Of a stretch of 64,000 bases of DNA, positions 23,512-35,197 are shown piece after piece. The DNA is from Allacma fusca (lineage: Eukaryota > Arthropoda > Collembola > Symphypleona > Sminthuridae), in NCBI GenBank assembly GCA_947179485.1, contig OX359245.1, forward strand, positions 33,343,067 through 33,407,066. The letters are read 5' to 3'. The translations under genes were made by a program, and so were the position numbers. Position 1 is the stretch's first letter. Every line of letters begins with the position of its first letter. The notes below the pieces were generated by a model, which was not told the DNA's origin, did not search any database, and saw only the letters and a program-made list of their open reading frames with translations.

Positions 23512-24318
23512 TTTTTATAAGGAATAAAATAATTACGAAAAATGCTTTCTGTAATTAATACACCCTTTGCCATTTTTAATGCAGTTTCTAAAAACGAACC
23601 ATTAACAATCCATCCTTGCTTCATTGCCCCATCACGAACAATTTGTTCAAAACGTACGAATTTTGAAAGAATAAATTGCACCGCTGTAAAAATGCAGAAA
23701 TGAGTTACAATGATTCCAAATTCCGAAATATTTTCTCAATTTATAGGCGAGAATTTTTGCAGCATAAATGCACTCACTTTTAGCATGACCCGCTTGTCTA
23801 ACTTGGAACCCATCCATGTCACAAATGCCAACAAATTGTTTTGCGGGTGAGCTCAATCCTGATTTCTTAAAATTAAGGAACATCTGATCTCCGTAGATGT
23901 CCATGGCATCATATAATTTTCCTCCTTGCTCAGCAAATTTTCTCATGTCCCATTTCCCCAATTCAAATACCCAAACTAAAACAAACAGTGGTTCAATAAA
24001 GAAGGTTATAATTTTACAGGAGGTATTCAAAATAATAGTTTCTAAGTATTTAATAAGCTTACTTGGAGCTCCATCTTCATCGTAGCCACTGAGGTAGTAG
24101 GGAAAGCTGGATTTGATCTCTGCTGGAGCATCAAATGCTAAAATTTCCTGTATTATCCAATATCAAAAATCAAAAGTGTAAACTTTTACGATTGTTTGGA
24201 GATTTAAACTGCTTTTTATATAAAAATTATTTACCGAATCCGTCAAATTACTGGAAGTCACAAGTGTTGCCCAAAATAGCAATAGTAAAACCGAAACAAA
24301 CTGAAAATAGTAACCCAT
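23512..24318 (-). CDS. CRAL-TRIO family copy B, divergent paralog, truncated by gap
   Basis: Exon 1 is 24318-24235: a 28-codon signal peptide with core FVSVLLLLFWATLV, ending SSNLTDS. Exon 2 is 24147-24063 (EILAFDAPAEIKSSFPYYLSG). Exon 3 is 23975-23778 (WDMRKFAEQGGKLYDAMDI, QFVGICDMDGF). Exon 4 starts at 23683 (VQFILSKFVRFEQIV). Exon lengths and phases match the family for exons 2-3; exon 1 is one codon longer. Unlike its relatives it reads through the exon 4/5 boundary as VNGSFLETALKMAKGVL, so exons 4 and 5 seem fused, before entering the N gap. The product should be a secreted CRAL-TRIO (SEC14-fold) lipid-binding protein. No lesion is visible in the sequenced part, and its sequence differs most from the other copies. 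Confidence 0.7.
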
Positions 24319-24849
24319 GTTGCTGAAAATCCAATAATTTCTGATTTTTCTGTAACAAGTGTCTTTTCTTATGACGTGCACTCTGAAATAACAATCACAG
24401 CTCAATTGACTGAAGTTTGGGACTGACACAGTTGGTTTATTCGCAACAAGTTTTGTTACTTCAAATATCGTTCCGTGTTACACGATCCTATTTAAAGTAT
24501 TTATTTATTTTTTGATTGACTTCAACTTTAGCCTTTTCATATTTATAAAAGCACACGATATGTGCGAACTAAACTTCAGGACATGAGAGACCAAAACAGG
24601 TTTTGTTGTTGTTGCCAGATATGTGTGCATTACATTTTATCAAAGCAACTTTAATATATCGATAAGAAATGTCCAGTCTAGATCAGTAATGATAGTTCAA
24701 CGCATCCTGTTGTTTTTTCGTAACTGTAGCACAGTGTGCGTTTCCTCATGTTTATTTTCAACACGGTATGTAAACAAAAACAAGAATTCTTGTAAAACCT
24801 TGATGGTACAGCCACAAGGCTAGTTTTAATTCTGTGTTACTTGGAGCTC

Positions 24850-25180
24850 GTATCGTGACCAGGGGTCGAAATCTTGTGGGAAAACAGAAAGATTCTTCCC
24901 AAAGGAAAACAAATTCTGAGAGGGAAATTTTTAATGGGAAGGGATAATTTCTGTTAGTAGGAATTTAAATTCGTTGAGCTTTCTCGGGCGGCAATTTTCA
25001 AAATTACTGACTTCTGTCAGGAAAAATTGTAACGCTTTTTCCAGTTGTAAGGGGCTAATTACTGAAATGCGTTTATCTTTTCTAGCAGGGATTTGACGTC
25101 TTATAGGGAAATTGTTTTTGGTAAAAGAGATTCCGTAAACTATTGACATTTTCTAAACAGGGATGTTAAAAATCGTTGAC
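24850..25180. repeat. CAGGGGTCG-type repeat with iterated CAGGGAT units, copy 1
   Basis: It begins CAGGGGTCGAAATCTTGTGG and contains AGATTCTTCCCAAAGG, then several diverged units of the type 'agggattt..aaat..gttgac'. Homologous blocks occur at about 46130-46500 and 56065-56400. The units are about 50-60 bp. It may be a hAT-type family with iterated interior; termini were not both found. Confidence 0.5.
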
Positions 25181-25368
25181 AACTCCCCTGCGGGGTCACA
25201 AGATTTAATTCAGCACGGAAATTTAAAAACGATCTTCAAGGATTTACAAAAATCCGACATTTGCTCCTGACTTCACAAATCTGCTCAGATAAATTTGTAA
25301 GAAAAATTCTGCGAGCGTTTCGCTGGTGAATCAAGAGCTACTTCCAGGTCCTGTGCCGCTCATAGAGT

Positions 25369-26240
25369 CAGGGACTGGAATTCGAATTCAAATTGGAATT
25401 ATTTTCGAAACGATTGGTTTAACGAATCGATATTGGAACCAGGACAAATTTCACAACAGTAGCTTTTATGCGAAATTGGATTAGAATAAACAAGGGTATT
25501 CGGGTTGGTATTTGAATATTTTTTCATGAATTCCGATTCCAATAAAGTATCGATTTCATTGGGTTTCATACTGTCACGTGCGAGAAAATTTTCATAGGAA
25601 GCATTTTTTGAAAGGTCCACACATGCAATTATAAAAACCAAAGGCGAAGTAACAAACGTTTGTTTAGCGAAAAGTGTATGATTGTTAATGGGCAGTGAGT
25701 TGAAGTCCGTTTTGCAAAAATTCCTACAAACAGGATGAGATGGCCGTGTAATGTTGGTCTCACAGGACTATTAAGTGAATCAAGTTTCTCATTACTTAAA
25801 TCTTGCTCTCATCATGGTGAGGGTTAAAACTAATTCCGCCGAAGTGCATTTTAGTTACGAGCTGTTATCAAACGAATCAATTTGCAAATACTGTTTGAAA
25901 GAACTAACCAGAAATGTGGTTAGACAGGTTAACAGATTACTCCGAAATTTTTAGAAATGTCATGGGATCTCTCCTTGCTTCTCCAGTTACTCAAGATTCG
26001 CGAGCGTGTTTTCTGCGCTTAAATTATTACTAAATGATTTGCGTGGTAACTTCATCGCGGAAACACTTAATGTGCTATGTAACACTTTCGTTTTTGAGAT
26101 TAAATTACTCTTTGGGAAACATTCCCATTTTTCGTAAAAATGTCCAAAAAGTATTTGAATCGAAATACTGGAATTCAGTATTTCTGTGTAACTATTAACA
26201 AAACAATACAAATTGAAATCGAAATTAGAAGGTATTTAAA
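25369..26240 (+). mobile_element. hAT element relic (GAATTCGAATC family), copy 2
   Basis: It begins CAGGGACTGGAATTCG and follows the nested Penelope hAT through the transposase C-terminal region (RNVMGSLLASPVTQ-like text at about 25955), with frameshifts, and fades before the right terminus. The sequence preceding it (about 25190-25368) matches that before the copy at 38028, so both copies descend from one insertion duplicated with the flanking gene. Confidence 0.7.
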
Positions 26241-26392
26241 TCAAAGCCGTGGCCTTAACTGGTTTCATACCCTTACCCTAACTCTACTATTCTGGCACTT
26301 ATTTCTCGTCCATTGATAAGTGCTAAACCCTGCAATAACCTGCTTCGCATGCATGTCCCTGTGGTATTATTATTTCGATTTAATGTTTGTAT

Positions 26393-26993
26393 CATGCATA
26401 CAACAATTCATTCAATGAACTAGTTCGTTAATTGAACTTTTCTGAAATATTCCAACATTTGAGTGAACTTGAGTGAACTCAAAACTTATCAATTTTTGTT
26501 ACGAATGTGTTTGAATCGAATTATATGGCAAATGCAACGAACGTTAATGAACGTGAATGTCTAGGTACGATTAAGAGATCTGAGTTGAACTGAATGTTAG
26601 AATACGTATTACGGTACTCTGATTTAACGTTTATGTTACTAATGCTTAAACTGATTCAAACCATCAAAGAACTAAATAATTTCTTTAGATATCCCTGGAA
26701 ATTTGTAATTTCAAACTAAAAATAAGATTAAGATTGAAATATGAACTTTAGATTAAATATTCATGAATAAACTGCATGGATTCAGGGGACGGATAATATG
26801 AACGTGAATTGAACTTTTTATTTTAACGTTCAATTTGAGTGAACGTAACTGAACGCAAAAAGGCGGCTTACGAATTGAACTGAGTGTGAATCGTATAACC
26901 AATAACAATGAACTGAGTGTGAGTGGTCGCTGCGCGAAAGAAATTACAATGAACTGACCTTGAATTGAACTTTTCCCCAAAGTTGCATGCATG
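26393..26993. mobile_element. hAT-type element with GAACTTGA-iterated interior
   Basis: Termini CATGCATACAAC / GTTGCATGCATG bound 601 bp, flanked by GTTTGTAT (26385-26392) and GTTTATAT (26994-27001), an 8-bp duplication with one change. The paralogous segment near 38700 has the uninterrupted site AATGTTTATATTACG, confirming insertion after the segmental duplication. Both halves iterate GAACTTGAGTGAAC/GTTCAATT. No transposase. Confidence 0.85.
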
Positions 26994-27291
26994 GTTTATA
27001 TTACGTTGAATTTACATATGTAATCTCCCAGCCGTACATAAATACCCACATTCTCGTAATAGAGCTTTGAAACGGGATGATGTGTAATTTAGCTAGGTAA
27101 CGTAACTACAATTAAAAGTTTATTTTTTCAATTGCAGACAGGTTTTCATTTCTCTATTAACTTTCTGACTTCTTGTGATGGTAATTTATAGAAGGACATT
27201 ATTGCATACAAATTTAGCAATTTTTATTTTGTTATGTAAAAATTACTAACTATAATCACAGTGTAACTGATTTGTTAAATTGTGCTTAAAA

Positions 27292-28429
27292 AAATCTGAT
27301 CCCGAGGCAATTGTTTCAAAAGTTTAGGTTTCCACTTTTCTGGATTGGTTCCGAAAACCTCTACAGTATTTGCCAATTGTCCCAAAATGCGACTTCCTAT
27401 TTGCCATATTCCTTCAAATAGAGCATTTGCTGGAAACGTGAGGATAGAAATAAATTACAATGAGGAATTGTATTGCTACACAACCATGCTATATAACAGG
27501 CTCATTTGGATTTAAAATCCATGGGGTCAAAGCAATTACCATTCAAAATCCACGCTCGCTTCATTGTCCCACTTCGAGCGATTTTTTCAAATCGTACAAA
27601 ATTAGAAATCATAAACTGAACAGCTGTAAATACAGAACGTACAAAATCCCAATTATATAAATATATTGTCTAACAAAAAATCACGAGATATGAGAATTAA
27701 AAGAGTATATTTACATTTCCCATGTCCAGCTTGTCGAATGCTGAATCCATCCATATCGCAAATGACAACAAATTGTTTTGCAGTAGAATTTAGTCCAGAG
27801 TCTCTAAAATTAAGATACATCCGGTCTACTTAAATAAGAATAGCATCGTAATGTCTCCCACCTTGCTCCACGTATTTCCTCACGTCCCATTTTCCCGCCT
27901 CCATTATCCAAACCGAACAAAAACAGAATATTTACATTTTATGGAGCATTTAGTATTGTGGAAGTTGAAATCAATATTTGATTCTTGTCATACTCGGAAC
28001 GCCTTCTTCGTCGTAGCCACTCAGATAATATATGAATTGCTCTTTCATCTCGACGGGTAGACCAAAGTCATATATTTCCTACAGTCAAGCAAATGTAAAA
28101 ATTACGCATATAAAGTTAAATTTAGTTAAAAACAAATACAAACTTATATTAGGGTTAATGAAACCGAAATTACAAGTAATTATTAGCATAATGATATAAG
28201 ATTTTACAAAATAGAATAAATTACAAAAAATCTTTTATAGAATGGCTGTTTTGTTATTGGGATTTGAATTGAATTATTATTTTCTACAAATATAGTGCCA
28301 GATTACATTAAAAATTTGAACTTTTAAAAAGAACTTCAGTTTTATTACCGAATCAGTCAAATTGCTGGAACTGTCAATGGTCAGAGTATGAACCACTAAA
28401 ATACTGATTATGAGTATGAAAGTTTCCAT
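27292..28429 (-). pseudogene. CRAL-TRIO family copy C (pseudogene)
   Basis: Exon 1, 28429-28349, encodes METFILIISILVVHTLTI, an intact signal peptide. Exon 2 is 28078-27994. Exon 3 (27908-27711 region) lost its acceptor AG (now GG before TTTGGATAATGG) and has an in-frame TAA where relatives read D-I/H-I-Y. Exon 4 (about 27610-27528) is open. Exon 5 is cut: the last roughly 100 nt encoding PEWYGGLPNHK are deleted, leaving PRDQI then unrelated codons. It is closest to copy E, with which it shares kilobases of flanking DNA. It was a secreted CRAL-TRIO-fold protein gene, now dead. Confidence 0.85.
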
Positions 28430-29544
28430 TGTTGGATAATGCTAAGTTCTATACTGTAGTCTTGGCCGGACTTGGAATGCTTGCAGGCTCGCTACTGCAG
28501 CTAATCTACTGAAATCAAATTGCTGCTGCATGTAATTTCATCCAATGCCAGTCAGTCGGCAGCGAAAAGCGTTAGAACTGGTTTGAAACAATTTTGTCCT
28601 GAAGAAACCGTGAGGCTGGAATAAAGTCAAGTCTAAAAAACGTTTGCTGGATTATAGTGAAATTGCACTTTTCATATGCAGTGAATAATGTTCAATATGT
28701 CATACACGGTGCACTGTACAACAAATAATTGTTACAAGCAAAACAAGTCCTGATGTATCAAATGGAATTAGACGGATGTATCCAAAAGGCTGTTAATGGC
28801 TCTGCTTGCGTCATTTGAGTTTTGCATTCACCTTGAGTTGTGCTTCTATTTCTACAGTACACTTAAACTACAATATTTCCCATTTTTTACAAGATCAGCT
28901 CTGAACTTTGTACGTGGATTGTAGATTTACACGACCCTATGTGATAGTAAATTAGTGCAGTCGTACAGACAATCGTGCCTCAACATGCTTGCACTAACAA
29001 AAATATGCTTAAGAAATGAATACGCTTCTTAACTCGTATTTTATACTTGTGTGAAACGAAGTTCACTATTGAAACTACGACAGCTCTCAAGACAGATGAT
29101 TTTTGTACTACTAAATATTTGGGTGACAAATTAAGCAATTAAAAAGTGCATACGCTTATAAACAAGAAACCGAATGGTACAAACAAAAATAACTGATATT
29201 TTCCTAATTGTAGCAAATTTTCTAAGGAATTTTAATGGGATATTGTAGATGATTTTGAGAGAGTGTAAATATACGAAATATTTTAACGATTGCAGTCCCT
29301 TCAACCACTGCAAATGTCTCGGGTGTGGTATTTTCGAAAATATTTTTGATTTTCCCGTGGGCCCAAAATATCTTAAAGAATTTATAAAAAATGCAGCTGC
29401 TCTTTGAGTGCCTTCTTTCCAATTCTCTCATTTTGGATAGATTAAGTTGGACAGGAACATATAAATCGGAAACACAATATGAATAAACTATAAAACATTT
29501 AATGAAATTGATCATACTTGAGTTTGTGCTGGCTAACTTACCGG
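28430..29544. other. Conserved upstream block of the CRAL-TRIO array
   Basis: There is no gene in this stretch, but it is repeated upstream of copies D, E, G and H and partly A, F and the 31.4 kb fragment. Shared marks include GCTAATCTACTGAAATCAAATTG, 'cggtctagctgttaatggctctgcttgcg' type text and GTGAAACGAAGTTCACTA. It probably contains the promoter, but I could not define a TATA box or initiator. Confidence 0.5.
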
Positions 29545-29593
29545 AGAAAAATTCATCCAAATCAAAAATGACATTTTGCTGTTTCATCTCCAT
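29545..29593 (-). CDS. Exon-like conserved block (MEMKQQNVIFDLDEFFS)
   Basis: An ATG-initiated 16-17-codon stretch ends at a consensus donor (TCCG|GTAAGT). The counterpart upstream of copy E (41830-41875) reads MKQQNVILDFDEFFS before TTGTAAGT. Upstream of copy A (about 17400-17446) it reads MEIKQLNEIYDFDAFFS with a weaker donor. Changes are mostly conservative. It may be the start of an alternative transcript or a relic of the N-terminal lobe that normally precedes a CRAL-TRIO domain. The phase (1) does not join exon 2 (phase 0) directly, so an intermediate exon would be needed. Confidence 0.3.
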
Positions 29594-29599
29594 GTAGAT

Positions 29600-29870
29600 A
29601 GTGCTGTAATTTGTTCGTTTTGTTTTGTTTTGTTCTCATTGGAAATGAACAAAAGTAGAACAATTTGAGTTTTGTTTTGTTCAACGAGTTTTGTTTTGTT
29701 TTGTTTTTTCAACAATCCGTATTGTTCAAAAAACAATCCATATTGTTTTGTTCTACGGATGTAGAAGATTTTAGAAATTTGTGAAATTAATTGTTGTATA
29801 TTAGTACTAGAGCACATAGAAGTTGATTGCTGTAAATTTGGCCCGCGCACAAAAGACGTTAAAACCAAAA
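29600..29870. repeat. TTTTG-iterated element
   Basis: Iterations of TTTTGTTTTG and its complement AACAATC/CAAAAC surround an interior of about 100 bp. It interrupts the conserved upstream block of copy C right after the MEMKQQ exon-like sequence. A left end TAGTGCTGTAATTTG is plausible for hAT, but I found no matching right end or target duplication. The overlapping minus-strand ORFs are repeat artefacts. Confidence 0.5.
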
Positions 29871-30604
29871 AAAACGGGCTTTAACTAATTTTAGGCGAAT
29901 CTGCTTTACAACTCTTATTTAACACAGTCATTAAACCTTTTGTTGATAGTTTATAGGGTGCAGGGCGAACTGTAATTACATGCATCCACAAGACCTATAA
30001 TGACCTCATGTATAGACAATATATATAATAACATCGGTGTACTATAATCGTTTTGGGTTCGCTCGATGCCTTGATTGAATTAATAACCTGTATTTTTTTT
30101 GGATTGCTTAGGCTTCTTTTATTTCTGTGTCTTCCTGTCAACTCACAGTCAGACTTGTTTCTACATTTTGGGATCAAATCAAAGTTTACAGTTTAGAAAT
30201 TCAAGTCATCCTACTGCATTTTATTAAAAACAAAATCGAATTTCAGCAGTGGATTGTCCAAATAAGTACTGGTGTCCAGCAGAAATTGATCTCGTTTACA
30301 ATATCCGATGTACCCAAACATCTAATATCAGTACAGGCTATAGTAATAGCATGTAACAATAATTACTCCATTGATCTCAAGTAGGCATTCTAAGTTACAC
30401 GTTGTTCAATAACTTTAGATTGGCCTTTAACATCTGTAAATAGTACAAAGATTTTGTTGACCTTACTTAAGCCCAGCGGTTCAAAGCATAAATGATAGGC
30501 ACACATGTAAATAAAACCGTACACTTCAATAGCTCCTAGTGGTCAGTATTATGTTGTTTGCGATTCATTATAAAGTATATACGGTCATGGTTCTACTAAA
30601 ATAG

Positions 30605-31250
30605 GCCACCAAAGTCAAATTAAGGTCATGGGAATCCTTGCGACCTAACGAAAATTGAGGTAATGAAACTTCTTGTAGGTCTGAGGTCAAATTAAGGTCA
30701 TGGAATTTCTTGAATCCCACTGAGGTCAAATAAAGGTCATGGAATTTCTTATAGCCCTCTGCGGTCAAATTAAGGTCATGGATTTTCTTATAGCCCACTG
30801 AGGTCAAATTAAAGTCATGGATTTTCTTGTAGCCCACAGGTCAAATTAAGGTCATGGATTTTCTTGTGACCCACTGAGGTCAATTTGAGGTCATGGAACT
30901 TGTAACTCACTGAGGTCAATTTGAGGCAATGAAACTTTTTATGACTCACTGAGGTCAATTTGAGGTCATGTTACTGTGTGACTCAATACTGTAAAATCAA
31001 TTTGAAATCGAGTCGCTATTTGTGACCCACTGAGGTCAATTTGAGGTCATGGAACTTATTGTAACTCACTAAGGTTAATTTAAGGCCATGAAACCTTTTA
31101 TGACTCACTGAGGTCAATTTGAGGTCATGTTGACTCAATACTGTAAGATCAACTTGAAATCGAGTTGCTATTTGTGATTCACGAAGGTCAATTTGAGGTC
31201 ATGTTTCTATTTGTGATTCACAAGGTCAATTTGAGGGCATGTTATTTTCG
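30605..31250. repeat. Minisatellite of about 48-bp units built on AGGTCA direct repeats
   Basis: About 13-16 diverged units follow one another. A typical unit reads ACTGAGGTCAAATTAAGGTC + ATGGATTTTCTTGTAGCCC. Each contains two AGGTCA half-sites spaced by 5 nt (AATTA or ATTTG), a DR5 arrangement. In the right half a higher-order period of about 130-160 bp appears, with degenerate units (AAATCAATTTGAAATCGAGT). The 89-codon minus-strand ORF is the repeat read in frame, not a gene. It is not a CRISPR array: there are no unique spacers and the context is eukaryotic. Confidence 0.9.
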
Positions 31251-31448
31251 GGCACTTTTTCAAACTCAAAGTTTGAAAAGGTTATTACACGTTGTGGTGG
31301 TGGTTTGTTTGTTATAGTTTTTTTTAACTTGTCGTACTTTTGTTTTGTTCTAGTTTTTTTTAGAATTGAAACGTTATTTTCTAAAAAAAATAATACCAGA
31401 CTTTACATTGTAAATTTGATTTTTTATATATAACTTCATTTTTATTAC

Positions 31449-31530
31449 CGAATCAGTCAAATTGTTGGAAATAACAATAGTCCATGTATGAACCAAGAAA
31501 ACACTGGATAATGAGTACGAAATTTTCCAT
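31449..31530 (-). pseudogene. CRAL-TRIO family exon-1 fragment
   Basis: Only the signal-peptide exon and adjacent intron of the array gene remain (MENFVLII then shifted by one extra base; donor TCG|GTAATA kept). The minisatellite lies where exon 2 would follow, so the rest of this copy was lost. It retains the usual upstream sequence towards 31900, interrupted there by the pogo-like MITE. Confidence 0.7.
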
Positions 31531-31905
31531 TTTTGGATAAAAATGAGTAGCTCTGGTCACAGTTTTAATGTTCCCAGGATTGTTACTGCAGCAAATCCAC
31601 TGAAATTAAGTTGCATAGCTGCATCTAATTTCTTCCAATTTCTGTAAATGTCTGCATTGCAGCTACAAAAGTTGTAAAAACTGGTTTGGAACAAATATGT
31701 TCTGAAAAAACTTGAGGCTGGAACAAAACCAAGTCTATTAAACTATACAGGGTTAAAAAAATTGATTTTTTATGAAATACCCAAACAGTCTACTGTTAAT
31801 GGGTCTGCTTGCGTAATGAGGAGACATGCATTTTACCGAGAGTTGAATTTCTATTTCCATAGCACAATTGAATGCAACAATTCAATTTTTTTTTTTTACA
31901 AAATA

Positions 31906-32424
31906 CAGTAAAACCTGTATATAATGGCCGTTCATATAATGGATTCCTGTTAATAGTGGACACATTTTACTTCCCGGTCACACCTCCTATACTTTAACAT
32001 AGGAAACTCCCTCCATATAATAGTTTTCTATATAGTGGAAACCTGCTCATAGTGGACTAATGATCATACCCCTTCAGTTAAAAATACAGCTTGAAGGACC
32101 TGTATATAGTGGTCAACCATTCAAAACGAAGGGATACAACTCGCGCGAACCCGAACCAATAACACAGCTGATTGAGTTTAACTCAATTAAAGGTATTCGG
32201 AATACGTTTTTAAGTATTTGAAGCGGTTTCGTGTTATTTGTGTATGTACTACATCAAATGCTTATTTTTATATGTATTGTCGGATTCGTGCTGGTATCTG
32301 GTATATGTGTATGTATTTATATAGTGACTTAGGGACCACTATATACTTATATAGTGGTCCCTCCGTGTGTATAGTAGTCAAATTTTGGCGTCCCTAGGAA
32401 AACCATTATATACAGGTTTCACTG
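31906..32424. mobile_element. pogo/Tigger-like MITE, copy 1
   Basis: Termini CAGTAAAACCTGTATATAAT / ATTATATACAGGTTTCACTG, flanked by TA on both sides (31904-31905, 32425-32426). The paralogous upstream block near 43175 reads ..ACAAAATTAGCTCTGAAC.. without the insert. Interior TATAGTGG motifs are repeated in both orientations. There is no ORF. TA duplication with this terminus is the pogo/Tigger signature of the Tc1/mariner superfamily. Confidence 0.88.
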
Positions 32425-32426
32425 TA

Positions 32427-33958
32427 CCTCTGAACACTGTGGATTGTAGATCTAATCGTCCATACCTCATGAAATATCATGATGAATGACAAAGGCATTA
32501 CGCACATAAAATGGAGTTATTGGAACATTCTGTAATAATTAAAACAAAAGATCGACTTAACCTGGCAATTATGTAACTATAACAATAACAATAATATTAA
32601 CCAACTACTGTTTTTGAGATTGTATGGATTATAGAAGTTGTAAGAAAAATGATCAGAATTAATCATATTTTATGATCAATAAAATAATTTTTCCGGAAGA
32701 TCAATTTTTCGCGGAGGCAAATAAATTCGAACGTGGGAACCAGCTTTAAAGTCGATTGGGCGATTAAATGCATCAAATCGTGCCTTCATCCAAAGATGGG
32801 AATTCAAATTCGAATTATATTCAAAAAATTTCGAATCGATGTTTCGATTCGAAAAGTCGAGAACCTTTAACTGCACCAATAAGAAGAATAAAGTAGTTTA
32901 CAACAGTAGGAGTGAGACATCAATTGCAATTATCCCCACCAATCACATAGCTCGGCATTTGAAGTCACAAAGACCAACAAAGCAGGTAAATCCCAATAAG
33001 CGTACATACACTTAATAACTACTGAACAGAAATTAAAATTTTCTGAGTTAAAATTAAATTATAAATTATTATAATACATTGTATGGAAGTTAATTCTAAT
33101 TCTTGCGAGCGTTTCGCTGGTCATTCCAGAGGCACTTTCAGGTTATGTGTCCGTCCTTTGAATCTGGTTTATGATACAGCATTCCGCGGTGGCTAAAATT
33201 TCCTACCGCTATGTATCTTCACTCTATTCAAACCCTTAAGACCCTGTCCATTAACAGGTTCTAGAGCCTGGAAGAGCCTGCAGTTTTGTGCATGCCTGCG
33301 TGGTACTCATATTTAGAATTTATGCTTATATCAAGTTGGATTTAACATATGGATGTGTGTAATACTGAGGGGAAACCTTTTATAATGGTTTTCATAGAAA
33401 CGTCCATCATTTGTTGTACAGCAAAGGCAATTTTCACGGTTTTTTAGCCTCGCAAATTGACGCTGCGGATTTTAATATATGACGCGATCAGAATTATTGC
33501 TCGAGGGTGGACTCAGTAGTTTGCGTCTGTACATTACGTAAAGTGTCTCATTAATGATCAAGTGAACTTCGCTACAACAAAAACATGTATAGTTCAATGC
33601 CGTATTACCGTGTCGGGAGTTTTGCTCGAACAAGTTGTTTCCAATTTTAATCTGATTATAAAGCTTATTACAAAATAAATTACGAAAGTAGGTAATTCTT
33701 AGAAGCAACTAATGAAACGGGATTCAGATAAGTATAATTGTAAATAATTCATTTGACTTTAATACATTTAAGATAAATTCGAAAAATCCTTAGTTTTAGG
33801 TTTACTGGTCTAAAGACAAATTATAGTTTTAGACTGAAACTCCTTAAAAGTGTTCAAGTATCTAGAATGTACCGACTGGGGTCCAAAATGATACCCGAAA
33901 TAGCCTGAAATTGAGCTTTGAAAGAATCTTTGCTTGATAAATGTCGATTTTCAAACTA
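32427..33958. other. Spacer between array copies, no gene
   Basis: It contains array spacer text (GATCATGATGAAT..), a short GAATTCAAATTCGAATTATA hAT end at about 32796-32860, and the TGCGAGCGTTTCGCTGGT block (about 33107) that also precedes the hAT relics at 25.3 and 38.0 kb. No coding sequence was recognised. Confidence 0.5.
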
Positions 33959-35197
33959 TTACCCGAAAACCTTCAATGGTTTATGATTTGGCAGTCCACC
34001 GTACCATTCCGGAATTTGATCCCGAGGCAATTGCTTTAAAAGTTTAGGTTTCCACTTCTCTGGATTGGTTCCGAAAATCTCGATATAATTTTCCAACTGT
34101 CCCAAAATGTGTCTTCCTATTTGCCATATTCTCTCGAATAGAACATTTACTGGAAACGTGAGAACAGAAATAAATTACAATGAGGAGTTATTTTGCTATA
34201 CTAGTACCATAAAAAGTAGTAGACTCATTTGGATTTAAAATCCATCGGGTCAAAACAATTACCATTCAAGCCCCATGCTCGCTTCAGTGTCCCACTTCGA
34301 ACAATTTGTTCAAATCGTACAAATTTAGAAATCATAAATTGAACAGCTATAAATATACATAAAGTGCAAAATACAATTTATATAAATATCTTGGCTAGTA
34401 ACAAATCAAAGGATTTGACACTATAATATTTACTTTTCACATGCCCAGCTTGGCGAATACTAAATCCATCCATATCGGAAATGATAACAAATTGTTTTGC
34501 AGTAGAATTTAGTCCAGAGTCTCTAAAATTAAGAATCATCCGGTCTATGTAGATGTCCAGAACATCGTAATGTTTTCCACCTTGCTCCACGTATTTCCTC
34601 ATGTCCCATTTTCCCCCCTCTACTATAAAAACTAAATGAATAAACAAAATATTTTGAAGATTCTTAGTATGACCGTAAAATATATTTAATCGTGTTATTA
34701 CTAAATAAAAACGCAGCAGTATACAAATATTTTAGGTTTAGATAATAAAGAAGAATGGTTTTGAACACTTGATTTTTGCCGTACTAGGAGCGCCCTCTTC
34801 GTCGTAGCCACTCAGGTAATATGGGAAATGGTCATTGACCTCGATGGGTACATCATAGGCATATATTTCCTATAGACAAGCAAATCTAAGAATTACTTAA
34901 ATGAAGTCATCAAATGAAAACTTACATTATGGTTATTATTGAATTAAACTAAAAATGGCATTATGGGAAGAAATTGAAGAATATAAAATAATTTCAAAGA
35001 ATGCTTTCGTGATTTCGTTGTTGGGATTTGAATTGAATTCATATTTTCTACAAATATAATGTCTGACTTGACATTGCGAATTTGTTCTCATAAATGTGAC
35101 TTTAGTATTTCCTTACCGAATCAGTCAAATTGCTGGAATTTACAATAGTCAGAGTATGAACTGCGAAAACACTGATTATGAGTATCAAAGTTTCCAT
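33959..35197 (-). CDS. Secreted CRAL-TRIO (SEC14-fold) lipid-binding protein, copy D, intact
   Basis: The five exons are 35197-35117, 34869-34785, 34631-34434, 34346-34263 and 34149-33959. They sum to 639 nt, 212 codons plus TAA, with all GT..AG junctions in phase. Residues 1-22 are a signal peptide (METLILIISVFAVHTLTI). Residues 28-60 (EIYAYDVP..FPYYLSGYDEEGAP) and the GGKWDMRKYVEQGGKHYD segment form the start of the lipid-binding lobe. KQFVIISDMDGFSIRQAG is the core strand typical of CRAL-TRIO, then FVRFEQIVRSGTLKRAW. Next comes LFERIWQIGRHILGQL..IEIFGTN..W and the closing PRDQIPEWYGGLPNHKP, equal to the LP.eYGG motif. The usual N-terminal helical lobe is absent and the protein is predicted secreted, which is atypical for cytosolic SEC14 proteins. 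It may carry a lipophilic ligand outside the cell. It is the cleanest copy in the array. Confidence 0.82.

Noticed and set aside
23223-23681. ORFs spanning the N run
   Set aside because: Their length comes from untranslated N's. Only the part before 23683 is supported, as exon 4 of copy B.
30568-30837. 89-codon ORF GYKKIHDLNLT repeats
   Set aside because: It is the minisatellite read in one frame. Units outside it break the frame.
30605-31250. CRISPR-like spacing of repeats
   Set aside because: Eukaryotic context, the whole unit repeats with decay, and there are no unique spacers or cas genes.
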